Source: Alistipes sp. dk3624
Lineage (GTDB): Bacteria; Bacteroidota; Bacteroidia; Bacteroidales; Rikenellaceae
DNA length: 64,000 nucleotides
Direction of reading: 5' to 3'
NCBI RefSeq assembly: GCF_009557455.1
Contig: NZ_CP045651.1
Span: 992,001-1,056,000, forward strand
Part shown: piece after piece, positions 1 through 8,755 of the stretch
How the letters are laid out: each line of letters starts with the position of its first letter
Position numbering within the stretch: the first letter of the stretch is position 1
Notes under the pieces: model-generated
The model's database searches: none
What the model was told of the DNA's origin: nothing
The model's input: the letters and a program-made list of their open reading frames with translations, nothing else
Translations under genes and position numbers: made by a program

Positions 1-1411
1 TGCACTTCAGCCACCCGCGTCCGACCCTGAAATTGCGGTCGGCACCGATATGCACCCGTACATTCTCGACATACTGCGAACGGGTGTACGGAAAAACCAG
101 CGAGCCGATCCCGCTGCGATTGTAGTAGTCCGCACCGGCACGCAGGCTCATCACCGGATTGTAACGGTCGGCCTTCCAGTCGAACTCGTACTCCAGACCG
201 GCATTGACCGCACGCTGGCGGTAAATCTGCCGACTGCCGTAGATAACGGTCTGCACCACCCCGCCGATATTTTCGCTGCGCAGGACATTTTCATTGTTCT
301 TCAGGTTGACGTATCGGAAGTTTCCCCGGATCAGATGGACGTTCCGACGATGCGCGACACTCATTACGCCGCGGTATTCCAGTACATCCGATCCGCTGTG
401 CGTCCAGATCGTCCCCTTCTCCCCCGTCTCGCCCTTACGGTACCGGTAGGTGAACTCGTTGAAAAAACGGAATCCCCTGCTCCGGAAAGCGATCTGTAGC
501 GCAGCGCCCTGCTCGGAATCCTTCATCGGCAGACCCGAGATCCCCGGTTCGTTCAGATGCATACCGTTGCCCGTCCACAGACCCTTCTCGCCGAACCACA
601 CGCCTTTGTTGAAAAACATATCGTAATTCTCGCCGGTCGTCCCGATTTGCTCGCACAGCACCCGCTCGGTATTTTTGCGGTACAGGTAATTGGCCCCCAG
701 TTCCACCGCAGCGAAACGATACACAAATCCTGCCGAAAGATTCAGATCCATCATCGTATTGCTGTGGCGCAAATCCTTGCGTTTGGCGTAGTTGTCGGCT
801 TCATAATCGATTCTCAAGCCGCCGGTCAGTTTCTTGGTCAGCAAAAAGCCTACCCCGCCGGACAGGATATACTGCTCCCGCGTCTTCGTCCCGGGCGTAA
901 ACTCCACCAGATCGAACGGCCGGTCGCCGGGATTCAGCAGAATCGACCCGGACATATGCTGGCCCCGAAAATAGCGGTACTGCATTTTCCCGTAGAATGA
1001 AACTTTCTCGAAACGCCTGAACGACTCGGTCTTAAGCCCGAAATCATAGCTGTCGTCGGATTCCCAGTAATTGATAAAACGACCGTTCTGTTTACCGAAA
1101 TAAGCCTCGGCATAAGAGACACCCGGAACCGGAACCGCGCCGTGAAGCCCCGCCGCATTGTACGACGTGAGCCACCCGTCGCTGCGCGCAATGTAATCGA
1201 AATCGTACAACGGTTTCTCCTTCCTTTCCGCCTGAACGGACGGCCTGAATTTCGGTGATTTTTCACGGCATTTCCGGGTGTCGGACACCGGACATTCCGT
1301 TCCACGCCCCCGATGCCTTTTTTGGGCGGATGCCGTAAAACCCACCGCCGTCACCGCCAGCGTCACCGATAAAACCGCTATGTATCTTCGTATCCGTATC
1401 ATAACTTTCAT
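1..1411 (-). CDS. DUF6850-type outer-membrane beta-barrel protein (3' end outside window)
   Basis: A minus-strand reading frame opens at an ATG at 1411 and stays open to the window edge, so the C-terminus is missing. The first 30 residues form a signal peptide (basic MIRIRR, a hydrophobic stretch, then TASAQ). The rest alternates aromatic and polar residues with many Tyr/Arg/Gly, as in outer-membrane beta-barrels such as the uncharacterised DUF6850 proteins of Bacteroidota. It starts 17 nt after the stop of the DUF4876 lipoprotein gene, which itself follows a TonB receptor, so the three genes look like one operon. Known: DUF6850 and DUF4876 proteins often sit beside such receptors. Inferred: an accessory barrel in uptake of an unknown ligand. 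The family assignment is from memory of the pattern. Confidence 0.7.
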   Translation of the reverse strand, partial: MKVMIRIRRYIAVLSVTLAVTAVGFTASAQKRHRGRGTECPVSDTRKCREKSPKFRPSVQAERKEKPLYDFDYIARSDGWLTSYNAAGLHGAVPVPGVSYAEAYFGKQNGRFINYWESDDSYDFGLKTESFRRFEKVSFYGKMQYRYFRGQHMSGSILLNPGDRPFDLVEFTPGTKTREQYILSGGVGFLLTKKLTGGLRIDYEADNYAKRKDLRHSNTMMDLNLSAGFVYRFAAVELGANYLYRKNTERVLCEQIGTTGENYDMFFNKGVWFGEKGLWTGNGMHLNEPGISGLPMKDSEQGAALQIAFRSRGFRFFNEFTYRYRKGETGEKGTIWTHSGSDVLEYRGVMSVAHRRNVHLIRGNFRYVNLKNNENVLRSENIGGVVQTVIYGSRQIYRQRAVNAGLEYEFDWKADRYNPVMSLRAGADYYNRSGIGSLVFPYTRSQYVENVRVHIGADRNFRVGRGWLKC

Positions 1412-1428
1412 TTTTTCAAGGCGCTCCG

Positions 1429-2793
1429 TCACCGGACGCCCGTATGGAGCGACTGGACGCTGCGCTCGTGGAAATCCTGCGTCGAATTGTTGGTATCCTG
1501 ATAAACGACCCTACCGCCCGCCTTCAGCGTAGCCTCGGCGTCGATCCCGCTCGGATCGTTCCCGTAGGCGTACCCGTACACCACCGGATTGCCCTCGATC
1601 GCGAGCGTGGCCTCGGCATCGACGTTGCGGTACAGGGTCCGCCCGAGGAAATTCTCAGTCAGCGTTACGTAACCGGCGTCGATCGCAGGCGCCAGCCGTT
1701 TCGCATTTCCGGTCGAGCTGCCCGAAAAGACCTCCATGCCGTCCATGATCCATTCGTTCGGCACTTTGATGCAGCGGGTTCCCGGATAACCGGGCTTCAA
1801 CACCTCGTTGGCCGCGTCGTTCATATACTCTCTGGCGGTGCCGGCTTCTGCGGGCACCTTGAAAAACAGCGTCGTCGGCGAATCGACCGAAATCGTATAA
1901 GCCTTCGCCGTTCCGGTCTTCCGAAGCACCTGCATGTAACGGTCAGTGCGCACTTTATCCCCCGGAGTGGGATGGTAAGTCGTGTTGGTATAGTACGTAT
2001 TGTCGTAGCAGACGAAACAATCCGCACGGTTCAGATCGACCGACAGCGGATACTGCAACGTATGGTCTATCGCCCCGTTGATGCACATTACGGCCTGGCC
2101 GCCAGGTTCGAGCGGATAATCCGTACCGCCGCCCGGAAAACCCCACACGCACTCCACCAGCGGCACGTAATCCCGGAACGATTTCTCCCCGGTCTCGGGA
2201 TCGGCAATCAGCCAGACGTTCGTTCCGTACGCATTGTAAGGATCGACCGTTCCGAAACAGATATTGTCGAGGTAGGCGACCTTTTCGGAATTGTTGTACA
2301 GGATCACGTACTTATCGCTCTGATAAGTACCTTCCAGCGGATCTTTCTTACAGCCGCCGCAGTAGACCTCCTTGATGACGATTTGACTGGTTTTGGAAGC
2401 CACCAGCGGGATATTCACCGGCTGCGAAAGGTCGCTGGCCGCAGAGACGATCATCTGATCGCGCGCGCCGTTGAAATAGATGACCGCATCCTGCTCCGAC
2501 ACCCGGTCGCGCGCGCTGACCCGGTAAATTCCGAAAGCCACTTCGAACCGGGCCATATCGTCGTTGCCGGCCGAAGCCGTATAAACCGTGCCCCTGTCCA
2601 CGTCCTCCAGAGTCACCCGCGCGCTCCCGCCCTCCCGGTCGGGATGACCTTCGGGGTACACCAGCCGCACGGTGAGCTCCCGAGTCGTCCCCTCGTACGG
2701 ATTATCCTTCCCGTCGAGCAAGTCGTTGCACGAACACAACACGACAGCGACCATGCCCAATACGATTCCCGCGATATATTTATACTTTTTCAT
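1429..2793 (-). CDS. DUF4876 lipoprotein
   Basis: 454-residue exported protein. The N-terminus has a hydrophobic stretch ending in a lipobox (VVLCSC, Cys near residue 22), so it should be a lipidated surface or periplasmic protein. After it comes an Ig-like or carboxypeptidase-regulatory-like beta domain (about 40-140), then a longer domain with KEVYCGGC near residue 150 and the pattern of the DUF4876 family. The start lies 12 nt after the stop of the upstream TonB receptor, and a beta-barrel gene follows 17 nt later, so it belongs to a three-gene operon. The two nearby Cys-containing motifs could bind metal or form a disulfide; this is inference. The ligand is unknown. Confidence 0.8.
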   Translation of the reverse strand: MKKYKYIAGIVLGMVAVVLCSCNDLLDGKDNPYEGTTRELTVRLVYPEGHPDREGGSARVTLEDVDRGTVYTASAGNDDMARFEVAFGIYRVSARDRVSEQDAVIYFNGARDQMIVSAASDLSQPVNIPLVASKTSQIVIKEVYCGGCKKDPLEGTYQSDKYVILYNNSEKVAYLDNICFGTVDPYNAYGTNVWLIADPETGEKSFRDYVPLVECVWGFPGGGTDYPLEPGGQAVMCINGAIDHTLQYPLSVDLNRADCFVCYDNTYYTNTTYHPTPGDKVRTDRYMQVLRKTGTAKAYTISVDSPTTLFFKVPAEAGTAREYMNDAANEVLKPGYPGTRCIKVPNEWIMDGMEVFSGSSTGNAKRLAPAIDAGYVTLTENFLGRTLYRNVDAEATLAIEGNPVVYGYAYGNDPSGIDAEATLKAGGRVVYQDTNNSTQDFHERSVQSLHTGVR

Positions 2794-2805
2794 ACTCCTT
2801 TTCCG

Positions 2806-5631
2806 CTAAAATTTTAACCGCAAGGTCAGTCCGTAATAAAAATCGGGAGTCAGGATCACCTTCACCCCGCTCGCATACGAAGCCAGGTACTTGCGGGCAT
2901 TGGTAAAGTTGTTGGCGTAGAACGAAACCGACGCCACGTTACCGATCTCCTTGGTAATGCTCAGATTGGCTGAAAAATAAGGATCGTACCCGTCCTGTTT
3001 CAACTGGAATGAGTTCCCGTTGATTATCAACCCCTTGAGCACGGGATCGTTTGCGGCGGCATCGTCGTAATTGTAGACGTTTCCTTCCAGATCCATATAG
3101 TAAAGCGGCCTCAGCGCCGTATAGCTCTCGCCCTCCTGCTCCACCTGGTAGGCCAGTTGTTTACCGTGATAGGACGAGATGTTCCGCGAGCGCGAAACCA
3201 GCGACGCCTCCAGGCGCAACGAGATGACCATCCGGATCGACGGAATGTGCGTAATGGCGGTCAGGTTCGCATCGAGACGCTTCGTCTGCCGGCCGTTGTA
3301 GGTGGCGGTCGTCGAACCGCCGTTGTCGGCATAAATCCCCACGTACTCGAACGAACGACCCGGAATCGACGAATGCGACTGGTTTTCCTTGTAAATGTAG
3401 GAAAACCCTTCGTTGACGTACTTCACGTTCGTATAAGCGGCATCGAAACGGAACTGTGTCCGGATCGACGGAATCTGCGGGAAATCGACCGTCACTTCCA
3501 AACCTTTCCGGTCGACCGGCGAACTGTTGTCCTGATAGATGTTCTTCACGAAAGTCTTGTCCATCACCTTGGTATCCATCGGCGTGTAACCGGCCGACGG
3601 ATCGTCCTTGTCGCCCACGAGGATCTGACCGGTGCGGTTATCCACGACGATGTCGGGATTGGCCGGCATTTTATAACCGCCCGGCACTTGACTGATGCGG
3701 TATTCGAACGGCGAATAGGTCGTATTGAGGCGATAAGGATACTTGGTTTTATTGAAATAACCGGCCACCGATATCCGGGTGCCGTCGAGGGTCAGATCCA
3801 CCCCGACCTCGATATTCCGGTTACGCATCCACCGCAGGTTGTCGTTGTAGGCGATCGAATAGGGCGTCGTATGGTAGACATACACGCTGCGGTTGTCGGC
3901 GTACGAAGCCCCGAACACCTGGATATCGCGGTACAGCGGATCGGGGTAAAGGATATTGAACGACGGCAGTTTCTCGGTGATTCCCCATCCGCCCCGTACG
4001 TTCAACTGGTTCAGAAAATATTTCCGTTCGCGATTGATCAGCGTATATTTCACATTGAATCGCGGCGACAGGCTCTGCGCCTTGTCGTACTGCATGTTCT
4101 TGATCAGGGTCTTCTCGCCGCGGACGCCGGCCATCACCCCGAGCGAAGTCTGACCGAGCTGCAGCGTCAGGTTGTCTTCGAGGTAGACCGCCAGGTTATG
4201 CATATACGGAATGTCCGTATACGGCCGGGGACGGAAACCGTTCGGCTGCAACTGCGGATTTTCATAATACTCGCCCTGACCGACATTGCCGTTCGCGCTC
4301 CAGGTGACGCCGGCTTTCACCCGGTTCAGCAGCCGGTCGAAACGGCGCGACCAGTTCGCCTTCAGCGAGACCCCGTAATCCAGCTCTTTCGAGTCGATGA
4401 ACTGTGTGTTCACGTAATTGACAGGCAGTTGATTGGCGACGAAATAACCTTCGGTCGTCGCATTCACGGCCGGCTGTTCCGACGCGGTATGTACCGGCAA
4501 GTGGTATTTCGACAGCATGTCGGCATAATTCACCGAGGCCGTTACCGCCACGTTCGTAATCCAGGATTTGTTCAGCAGCCAGTCGAGCGAAGTATTGAAC
4601 CGCAACGCATTGTCGTGCGCCTTTTTCCACTCGCCGGTCTGCGCGTCCGGGTCGTCCTTGGTATTCATGCCGCCGAGATTGCCCGTCAGGCCGACCGAAA
4701 AGTTCAGCGGCGTGCTTCCCCGCCTGAAAACGCGCGCATAATTCAGCGCGATTCCGTTCCGCTGGTAAGTCGTGTACGGCGAAACCGGGTTGTCGATCGC
4801 GCGCGTATGCTCCAGCGCGACATTCAGCGAACCGAGATCCCTCCCCAGGTCGAAACCTTTGCTCAGCGAAAACTGCTTGGTTTTGGGGTTCGTCGTAAAA
4901 GTCGCCGTATAAGGCGTTTTGCCCTTGCGCGTCTTTACCTTGACGACGCCGCTCGTCAGGTCGCCGTATTCGACCGACGGAATACCCGTAATTACTTCGA
5001 TGGATTCCACGTTGCTCGATGCGATATTCCGCGTGCTCGCTCCGGACAAGTCGCCGAACGAAGCGTTCGTCGACAACCGTACGCCGTCGACCTCGACCGC
5101 CGTACCGAACGAAGCGTTCCCCTGCGAGACGCCGCCGTCGCGGATCGAAAACACGTTGTCTTTCATCAGGTTCGGGTTCACGGTTTTGCCGCCCGGCAGC
5201 AGGCTCGACACGTCCGAAACGTTGACCATCTGCAAATGGTCCAGCGCCGCCTTGTCGATCACGCGCGAAGTGCTCATGCTGTTGCGGTTCTCGCGCGCGG
5301 TAACCACCACTTCGGAGAGTTTCAGGTCGGCGCAGCACAACCGGAAAACCAGATCGTCCCTATCGCCGGTCACGTTCAACTCGCTGTCCAGAGCGACGTA
5401 CCCCAGGCACGAAACATTGACCGGATGCTTGCCGGCCTGCACGTTCCTGATCGAAAAATGTCCATTGTCGTCGGTAATCGCCCACAGGTTCGCGTCGACC
5501 ACCGTCACGACGGCCATCGGAACCCCTTTCGACGACTTGCCGATCTGCACTCTTCCGGATATCGTATATTTTTGTGCGGAAACGCCCAGGACACTAACGC
5601 TCAGCAACAAAGCAAGTAGAAATTTTCTCAT
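2806..5631 (-). CDS. TonB-dependent outer-membrane receptor
   Basis: 941 residues with a signal peptide (MRKFLLALLLSVSVLGVSAQ), a carboxypeptidase-regulatory-like beta sandwich (about 22-105), a plug domain (about 110-230, with GIPSVEYGDLTSGVVKVKT-like spacing) and a long C-terminal barrel ending in an aromatic-terminated strand (LTLRLKF). Length and order match receptors that import large ligands across the outer membrane using TonB energy. There is no SusD-like partner; the downstream partners are a DUF4876 lipoprotein and a DUF6850 barrel, which argues against a standard SusCD glycan system. Ligand unknown; iron or heme compounds are possible. A promoter-like pair lies at 5678-5709. Confidence 0.9.
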   Translation of the reverse strand: MRKFLLALLLSVSVLGVSAQKYTISGRVQIGKSSKGVPMAVVTVVDANLWAITDDNGHFSIRNVQAGKHPVNVSCLGYVALDSELNVTGDRDDLVFRLCCADLKLSEVVVTARENRNSMSTSRVIDKAALDHLQMVNVSDVSSLLPGGKTVNPNLMKDNVFSIRDGGVSQGNASFGTAVEVDGVRLSTNASFGDLSGASTRNIASSNVESIEVITGIPSVEYGDLTSGVVKVKTRKGKTPYTATFTTNPKTKQFSLSKGFDLGRDLGSLNVALEHTRAIDNPVSPYTTYQRNGIALNYARVFRRGSTPLNFSVGLTGNLGGMNTKDDPDAQTGEWKKAHDNALRFNTSLDWLLNKSWITNVAVTASVNYADMLSKYHLPVHTASEQPAVNATTEGYFVANQLPVNYVNTQFIDSKELDYGVSLKANWSRRFDRLLNRVKAGVTWSANGNVGQGEYYENPQLQPNGFRPRPYTDIPYMHNLAVYLEDNLTLQLGQTSLGVMAGVRGEKTLIKNMQYDKAQSLSPRFNVKYTLINRERKYFLNQLNVRGGWGITEKLPSFNILYPDPLYRDIQVFGASYADNRSVYVYHTTPYSIAYNDNLRWMRNRNIEVGVDLTLDGTRISVAGYFNKTKYPYRLNTTYSPFEYRISQVPGGYKMPANPDIVVDNRTGQILVGDKDDPSAGYTPMDTKVMDKTFVKNIYQDNSSPVDRKGLEVTVDFPQIPSIRTQFRFDAAYTNVKYVNEGFSYIYKENQSHSSIPGRSFEYVGIYADNGGSTTATYNGRQTKRLDANLTAITHIPSIRMVISLRLEASLVSRSRNISSYHGKQLAYQVEQEGESYTALRPLYYMDLEGNVYNYDDAAANDPVLKGLIINGNSFQLKQDGYDPYFSANLSITKEIGNVASVSFYANNFTNARKYLASYASGVKVILTPDFYYGLTLRLKF

Positions 5632-5677
5632 CCAGCAACCCTAATTTAATCAAGCCTCCAATCCGGACCAACTTTTG

Positions 5678-5709
5678 CAAAGATGAAAAATTTTGTTACA
5701 AAAGACAAA
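5678..5709 (-). promoter_or_regulatory. Promoter of the TonB receptor operon
   Basis: On the minus strand TTTG at 5709-5706 is followed after 20 nt by CATCTTTG at 5685-5678, one mismatch from the Bacteroidota -7 consensus TAnnTTTG with normal spacing. Transcription would start about 40 nt before the receptor start codon. Confidence 0.5.
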
Positions 5710-5793
5710 AATAAGCACCTTTTTCACACAAAAAGCGATGCAGCATTCCGCAAAATGCCACATCGCAAACCATTCGTAAAACCGGATAATCCT

Positions 5794-7074
5794 CTATTTC
5801 GACAAGGCCTGTTCGATATCGGCGATGATATCCTCCGCATCCTCGATGCCGACCGAAAAACGGATCAAGTCGGGCGCTACGCCGGCTTCGATCAGTTGTT
5901 CGTCGGTTAGTTGGCGGTGGGTATGGCTCGCCGGGTGCAGCACCGAAGTGCGGGCGTCGGCCACATGCGTGACGATAGCGGCCAGTTTCAGGTTGTCCAT
6001 AAAACGGATCGACACGTCGCGTCCGCCTTTCAGTCCGAACGACAGCACGCCGCAGGAACCGTTCGGCAGGTATTTTTGCCCCAAATCGTAGTATTTGTCC
6101 CCTTTCAGGCCGCAGTAATTCACCCATGCCACCTGCCCGTTGCCTTTCAGGTATTCGGCTACTTTCTGCGCATTGGCACAGTGGCGCGGCATCCGCAGGT
6201 GCAGCGTTTCGAGTCCGAGGTTCAACAAAAAAGCGTTTTGAGGCGACTGGATCGAGCCCAGGTCGCGCATCAACTGCGCGGTCGCCTTGGTGATATAGGC
6301 CAACTTGCCGAAATTTTTCGTATAGGTCAGTCCGTGATACGAAGCGTCGGGACGGGTCAGTCCGGGGTATTTGTCCGCATGGGCTTCCCAATCGAAATTG
6401 CCGCTGTCGACGATCGCGCCGCCAACGCTGGTCGCATGGCCGTCCATATATTTGGTCGTCGAGTGCGTCACGATGTCGGCCCCCCACTCGATCGGGCGGC
6501 AGTTGATCGGCGTGGCGAACGTATTGTCCACGATCAGCGGTACGCCGTGACCGTGCGCGATCCGCGCGAATTTCTCGATATCCAGCACGGCTACGCCGGG
6601 ATTGGATATCGTTTCGCCGAACAGCGCTTTGGTATTCGGACGGAACGCCCGGGCGATCTCCTCCTCGGAAGCGTCCTGATCGACGAACGTCACCTCGATG
6701 CCCAGTTTCGGCAACGTCACGCCGAACAAGTTATAGGTTCCGCCGTAGATCGTCGACGCGCTGACGACGTGGTCGCCGGCCGAACAGATGTTGAACACGG
6801 AATAGAACGAAGCGGCCTGGCCCGAAGAGGTCAACATGCCGGCTACGCCGCCTTCGAGCGCAGCGATCTTCGCCGCTACCGCATCGTTGGTCGGGTTCTG
6901 CAGCCGGGTATAGAAGTAGCCGCTCTCTTCCAGATCGAACAGCCGGGCCATCTGTTCGCTCGTCTCGTATTTGAACGTGGTGCTCTGATAAATCGGCAGC
7001 ACGCGGGGCTCGCCTTTTTTGGGAGTCCATCCCGCCTGAACGCAAAGGGTCCCCCGATGTAGTTTTTTCTCCAT
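5794..7074 (-). CDS. metY: O-acetylhomoserine sulfhydrylase (PLP enzyme)
   Basis: 426 residues of the Cys/Met-metabolism PLP family. It makes homocysteine (or cysteine-type thioethers) from O-acetylhomoserine and sulfide in the cytoplasm. Visible landmarks: YFYTRLQNPT (53-62), SSGQAA near 83-88, the cofactor Asp in VDNTF (about 182-186), and the Schiff-base Lys208 in HSTTKYMDGH. Length (about 430) and the extended loop around residues 225-260 fit the sulfhydrylase subgroup better than the shorter cystathionine lyases and synthases. It stands alone between the TonB operon and a peroxidase and has its own -7 element at 7095-7102. Exact substrate preference cannot be read from sequence alone. 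Confidence 0.92.
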   Translation of the reverse strand: MEKKLHRGTLCVQAGWTPKKGEPRVLPIYQSTTFKYETSEQMARLFDLEESGYFYTRLQNPTNDAVAAKIAALEGGVAGMLTSSGQAASFYSVFNICSAGDHVVSASTIYGGTYNLFGVTLPKLGIEVTFVDQDASEEEIARAFRPNTKALFGETISNPGVAVLDIEKFARIAHGHGVPLIVDNTFATPINCRPIEWGADIVTHSTTKYMDGHATSVGGAIVDSGNFDWEAHADKYPGLTRPDASYHGLTYTKNFGKLAYITKATAQLMRDLGSIQSPQNAFLLNLGLETLHLRMPRHCANAQKVAEYLKGNGQVAWVNYCGLKGDKYYDLGQKYLPNGSCGVLSFGLKGGRDVSIRFMDNLKLAAIVTHVADARTSVLHPASHTHRQLTDEQLIEAGVAPDLIRFSVGIEDAEDIIADIEQALSK

Positions 7075-7094
7075 TTAGCTGAATTTTAGATTTG

Positions 7095-7102
7095 CAAATG
7101 TA
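7095..7102 (-). promoter_or_regulatory. -7 element upstream of metY
   Basis: TACATTTG on the minus strand is a perfect TAnnTTTG match, placed about 20 nt before the metY start codon. I see no clear -33 TTTG at the ideal distance. The following 390 bases up to 7495 hold no gene that I can support. Confidence 0.5.
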
Positions 7103-7495
7103 ATCATTTCCGCGAAAAATCGTACGCTTCCGGCCGGATCGGAACTACAAAACCCGCCGTCCGACCGGGTACCCGAAAACGACTCGTACCGCCGGACGAA
7201 CGCTTCCCGGAAAACGATACCGCATTCGGGTACATTTATGGAATTTCCGGCGGAGAAAGGCGGAAAATTACGATAAATTCCATACCTTCGATTTCCGAAC
7301 CGTCCCGTCGGGAGAACGATTGAGCATCGGTTCGCACGCGATCGGTTTCGACCGGAACGCAAAAACAGCGGACGAACCGGCAATTCCCGAAAAGGCCGTC
7401 CCGTCGTCCGTAAAACGCGGCATATCAAATCGCAAAGGCCATGAATCATTCCGGAATCCGATATTGTTTTCAGCTTTGGAAAGCGAAAGAAAGCA

Positions 7496-7527
7496 TTGTT
7501 TTTTTTGTCCTTCTTTCGTATCTTTCG
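7496..7527 (+). promoter_or_regulatory. Promoter of the DyP peroxidase gene
   Basis: TTG at 7496-7498, a 20-nt spacer, then TATCTTTC at 7519-7526, one mismatch from TAnnTTTG. It would start RNA near 7535, about 55 nt before the ATG at 7591. This is the main reason to reject the longer reading frame that begins at 7441. Confidence 0.5.
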
Positions 7528-7590
7528 ATCCCCGGCGCCCTGTACGCGGCAACCGGGGCAAATGCGCGATCAACCGTTAATCCTAATGAT

Positions 7591-8556
7591 ATGAATTTAA
7601 ACACGCCCCCTGCGATCGCAGGAAACATACCGCAGGACGTAACCGAAAGAGCGGGCGAGAACGCCGTCTTTATCGTGTACGGACTCAAAGAAACGCCCCG
7701 GACGGCAGACCGGATAAAAGATTTGTGCGCCAACTTCTCGGCCATGATCCGCAGCATACGCAACCGATTCCCCGACATGCAGTTCAGTTGTACGATGGGA
7801 TTCGGGGCCGACGCATGGAGCCGTCTTTTCCCGGAACGGCCGAAACCGCGGGAACTCGAAACGTTCCAAGAGATCAAAGGCGCCAGGCATACGGCGGTTT
7901 CCACGCCCGGAGACCTGTTTTTCCACATCCGGGGCAGGCAGATGGGCGTTTGTTTCGAATTCGCTTCCATCATCGACGAAAAGCTGAAAGGAACCGTAGA
8001 CCCCATTGACGAAGTTCACGGCTTCAGGTATCAGGACGGCAAGGCGATCATCGGATTCGTAGACGGCACCGAAAACCCGGCCGTGGACGAAAATCCGTAC
8101 GAGTTCGCCGTAATCGGGGATGAAGATTCCGGATTTGCGGGAGGCAGCTACATTTTCGTGCAGAAATACCTGCACGACATGAACGCATGGAACGCCCTGC
8201 CGGTCGAGGAACAGGAAAAAACGATCGGCCGGAAAAAATTCAACGACGTGGAACTCTCCGACGAGGAGAAACCCGCCAACGCTCACAATGCCGTGACCAA
8301 CATCCAGGACAGCGCAGGCAACGACCTGAAGATCGTACGGGCGAACATGCCTTTCGCCAACACCTCCAAAGGAGAATACGGCACCTATTTCATCGGTTAT
8401 GCGGGAACGTTCTCCACCACGCGGCGGATGCTGGAAAACATGTTCGTCGGCGATCCGGCAGGCAATACCGACCGCCTGCTCGATTTCAGTACCGCCGTAA
8501 CCGGCACGCTGTTTTTCGCACCCTCCTACGACCTGCTCGAAACGCTCGGCGAATAA
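7591..8556 (+). CDS. DyP-type heme peroxidase
   Basis: 321 residues from the ATG at 7591, the usual length of class B (YfeX/BtDyP-like) dye-decolorizing peroxidases, which use H2O2 and heme to oxidise broad substrates and may act on porphyrins. The family signature GXXDG is GFVDG (155-159, catalytic Asp158). The proximal heme His is likely His232 in NAHNAV and the distal Arg is Arg250 in IVRANMPF. An upstream in-frame ATG at 7441 would add 50 residues including a signal-like stretch (FFVLLSYLSIPGALYA). A promoter-like element inside that extension and family length favour the short form. The gene is monocistronic, with a terminator hairpin at 8591-8616. No encapsulin gene is adjacent. Confidence 0.88.
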   Translation: MNLNTPPAIAGNIPQDVTERAGENAVFIVYGLKETPRTADRIKDLCANFSAMIRSIRNRFPDMQFSCTMGFGADAWSRLFPERPKPRELETFQEIKGARHTAVSTPGDLFFHIRGRQMGVCFEFASIIDEKLKGTVDPIDEVHGFRYQDGKAIIGFVDGTENPAVDENPYEFAVIGDEDSGFAGGSYIFVQKYLHDMNAWNALPVEEQEKTIGRKKFNDVELSDEEKPANAHNAVTNIQDSAGNDLKIVRANMPFANTSKGEYGTYFIGYAGTFSTTRRMLENMFVGDPAGNTDRLLDFSTAVTGTLFFAPSYDLLETLGE

Positions 8557-8590
8557 ATGCTACCGGCTCCGAACGGGGACGAACATCCGG

Positions 8591-8622
8591 AAGACGCGCA
8601 CGATGCGACGCGTCTTTCGTTT
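8591..8622 (+). terminator. Terminator after the DyP gene
   Basis: AAGACGCG (8591-8598) pairs with CGCGTCTT (8609-8616), followed by a T-rich run, 35 nt after the peroxidase stop. Confidence 0.6.
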
Positions 8623-8694
8623 TATAAACGACTCCCCTCACCCGAACAGCAAACGATCCGGCCGAATTTCAGGAGAGAAAACGCACTGTTATAA

Positions 8695-8730
8695 AACGAC
8701 GAAGCGATCCCGCCGTCGGCGGGATCGCTT
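8695..8730 (-). terminator. Terminator of the ilv operon
   Basis: A perfect 13-bp stem (8702-8714 with 8718-8730) around a 3-nt loop, with a T-rich tract after it on the minus strand. It lies 26 nt past the ilvC stop. Confidence 0.8.
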
Positions 8731-8755
8731 TAAAAACGAAACAGTCCGAAACGGA

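Noticed and set aside
1444-5619. Long open frames on the plus strand opposite the TonB receptor and DUF4876 genes
   Set aside because: They have Arg/His/Val-rich composition typical of antisense frames of GC-rich coding DNA, and no protein family resemblance. The minus-strand genes explain the region fully.
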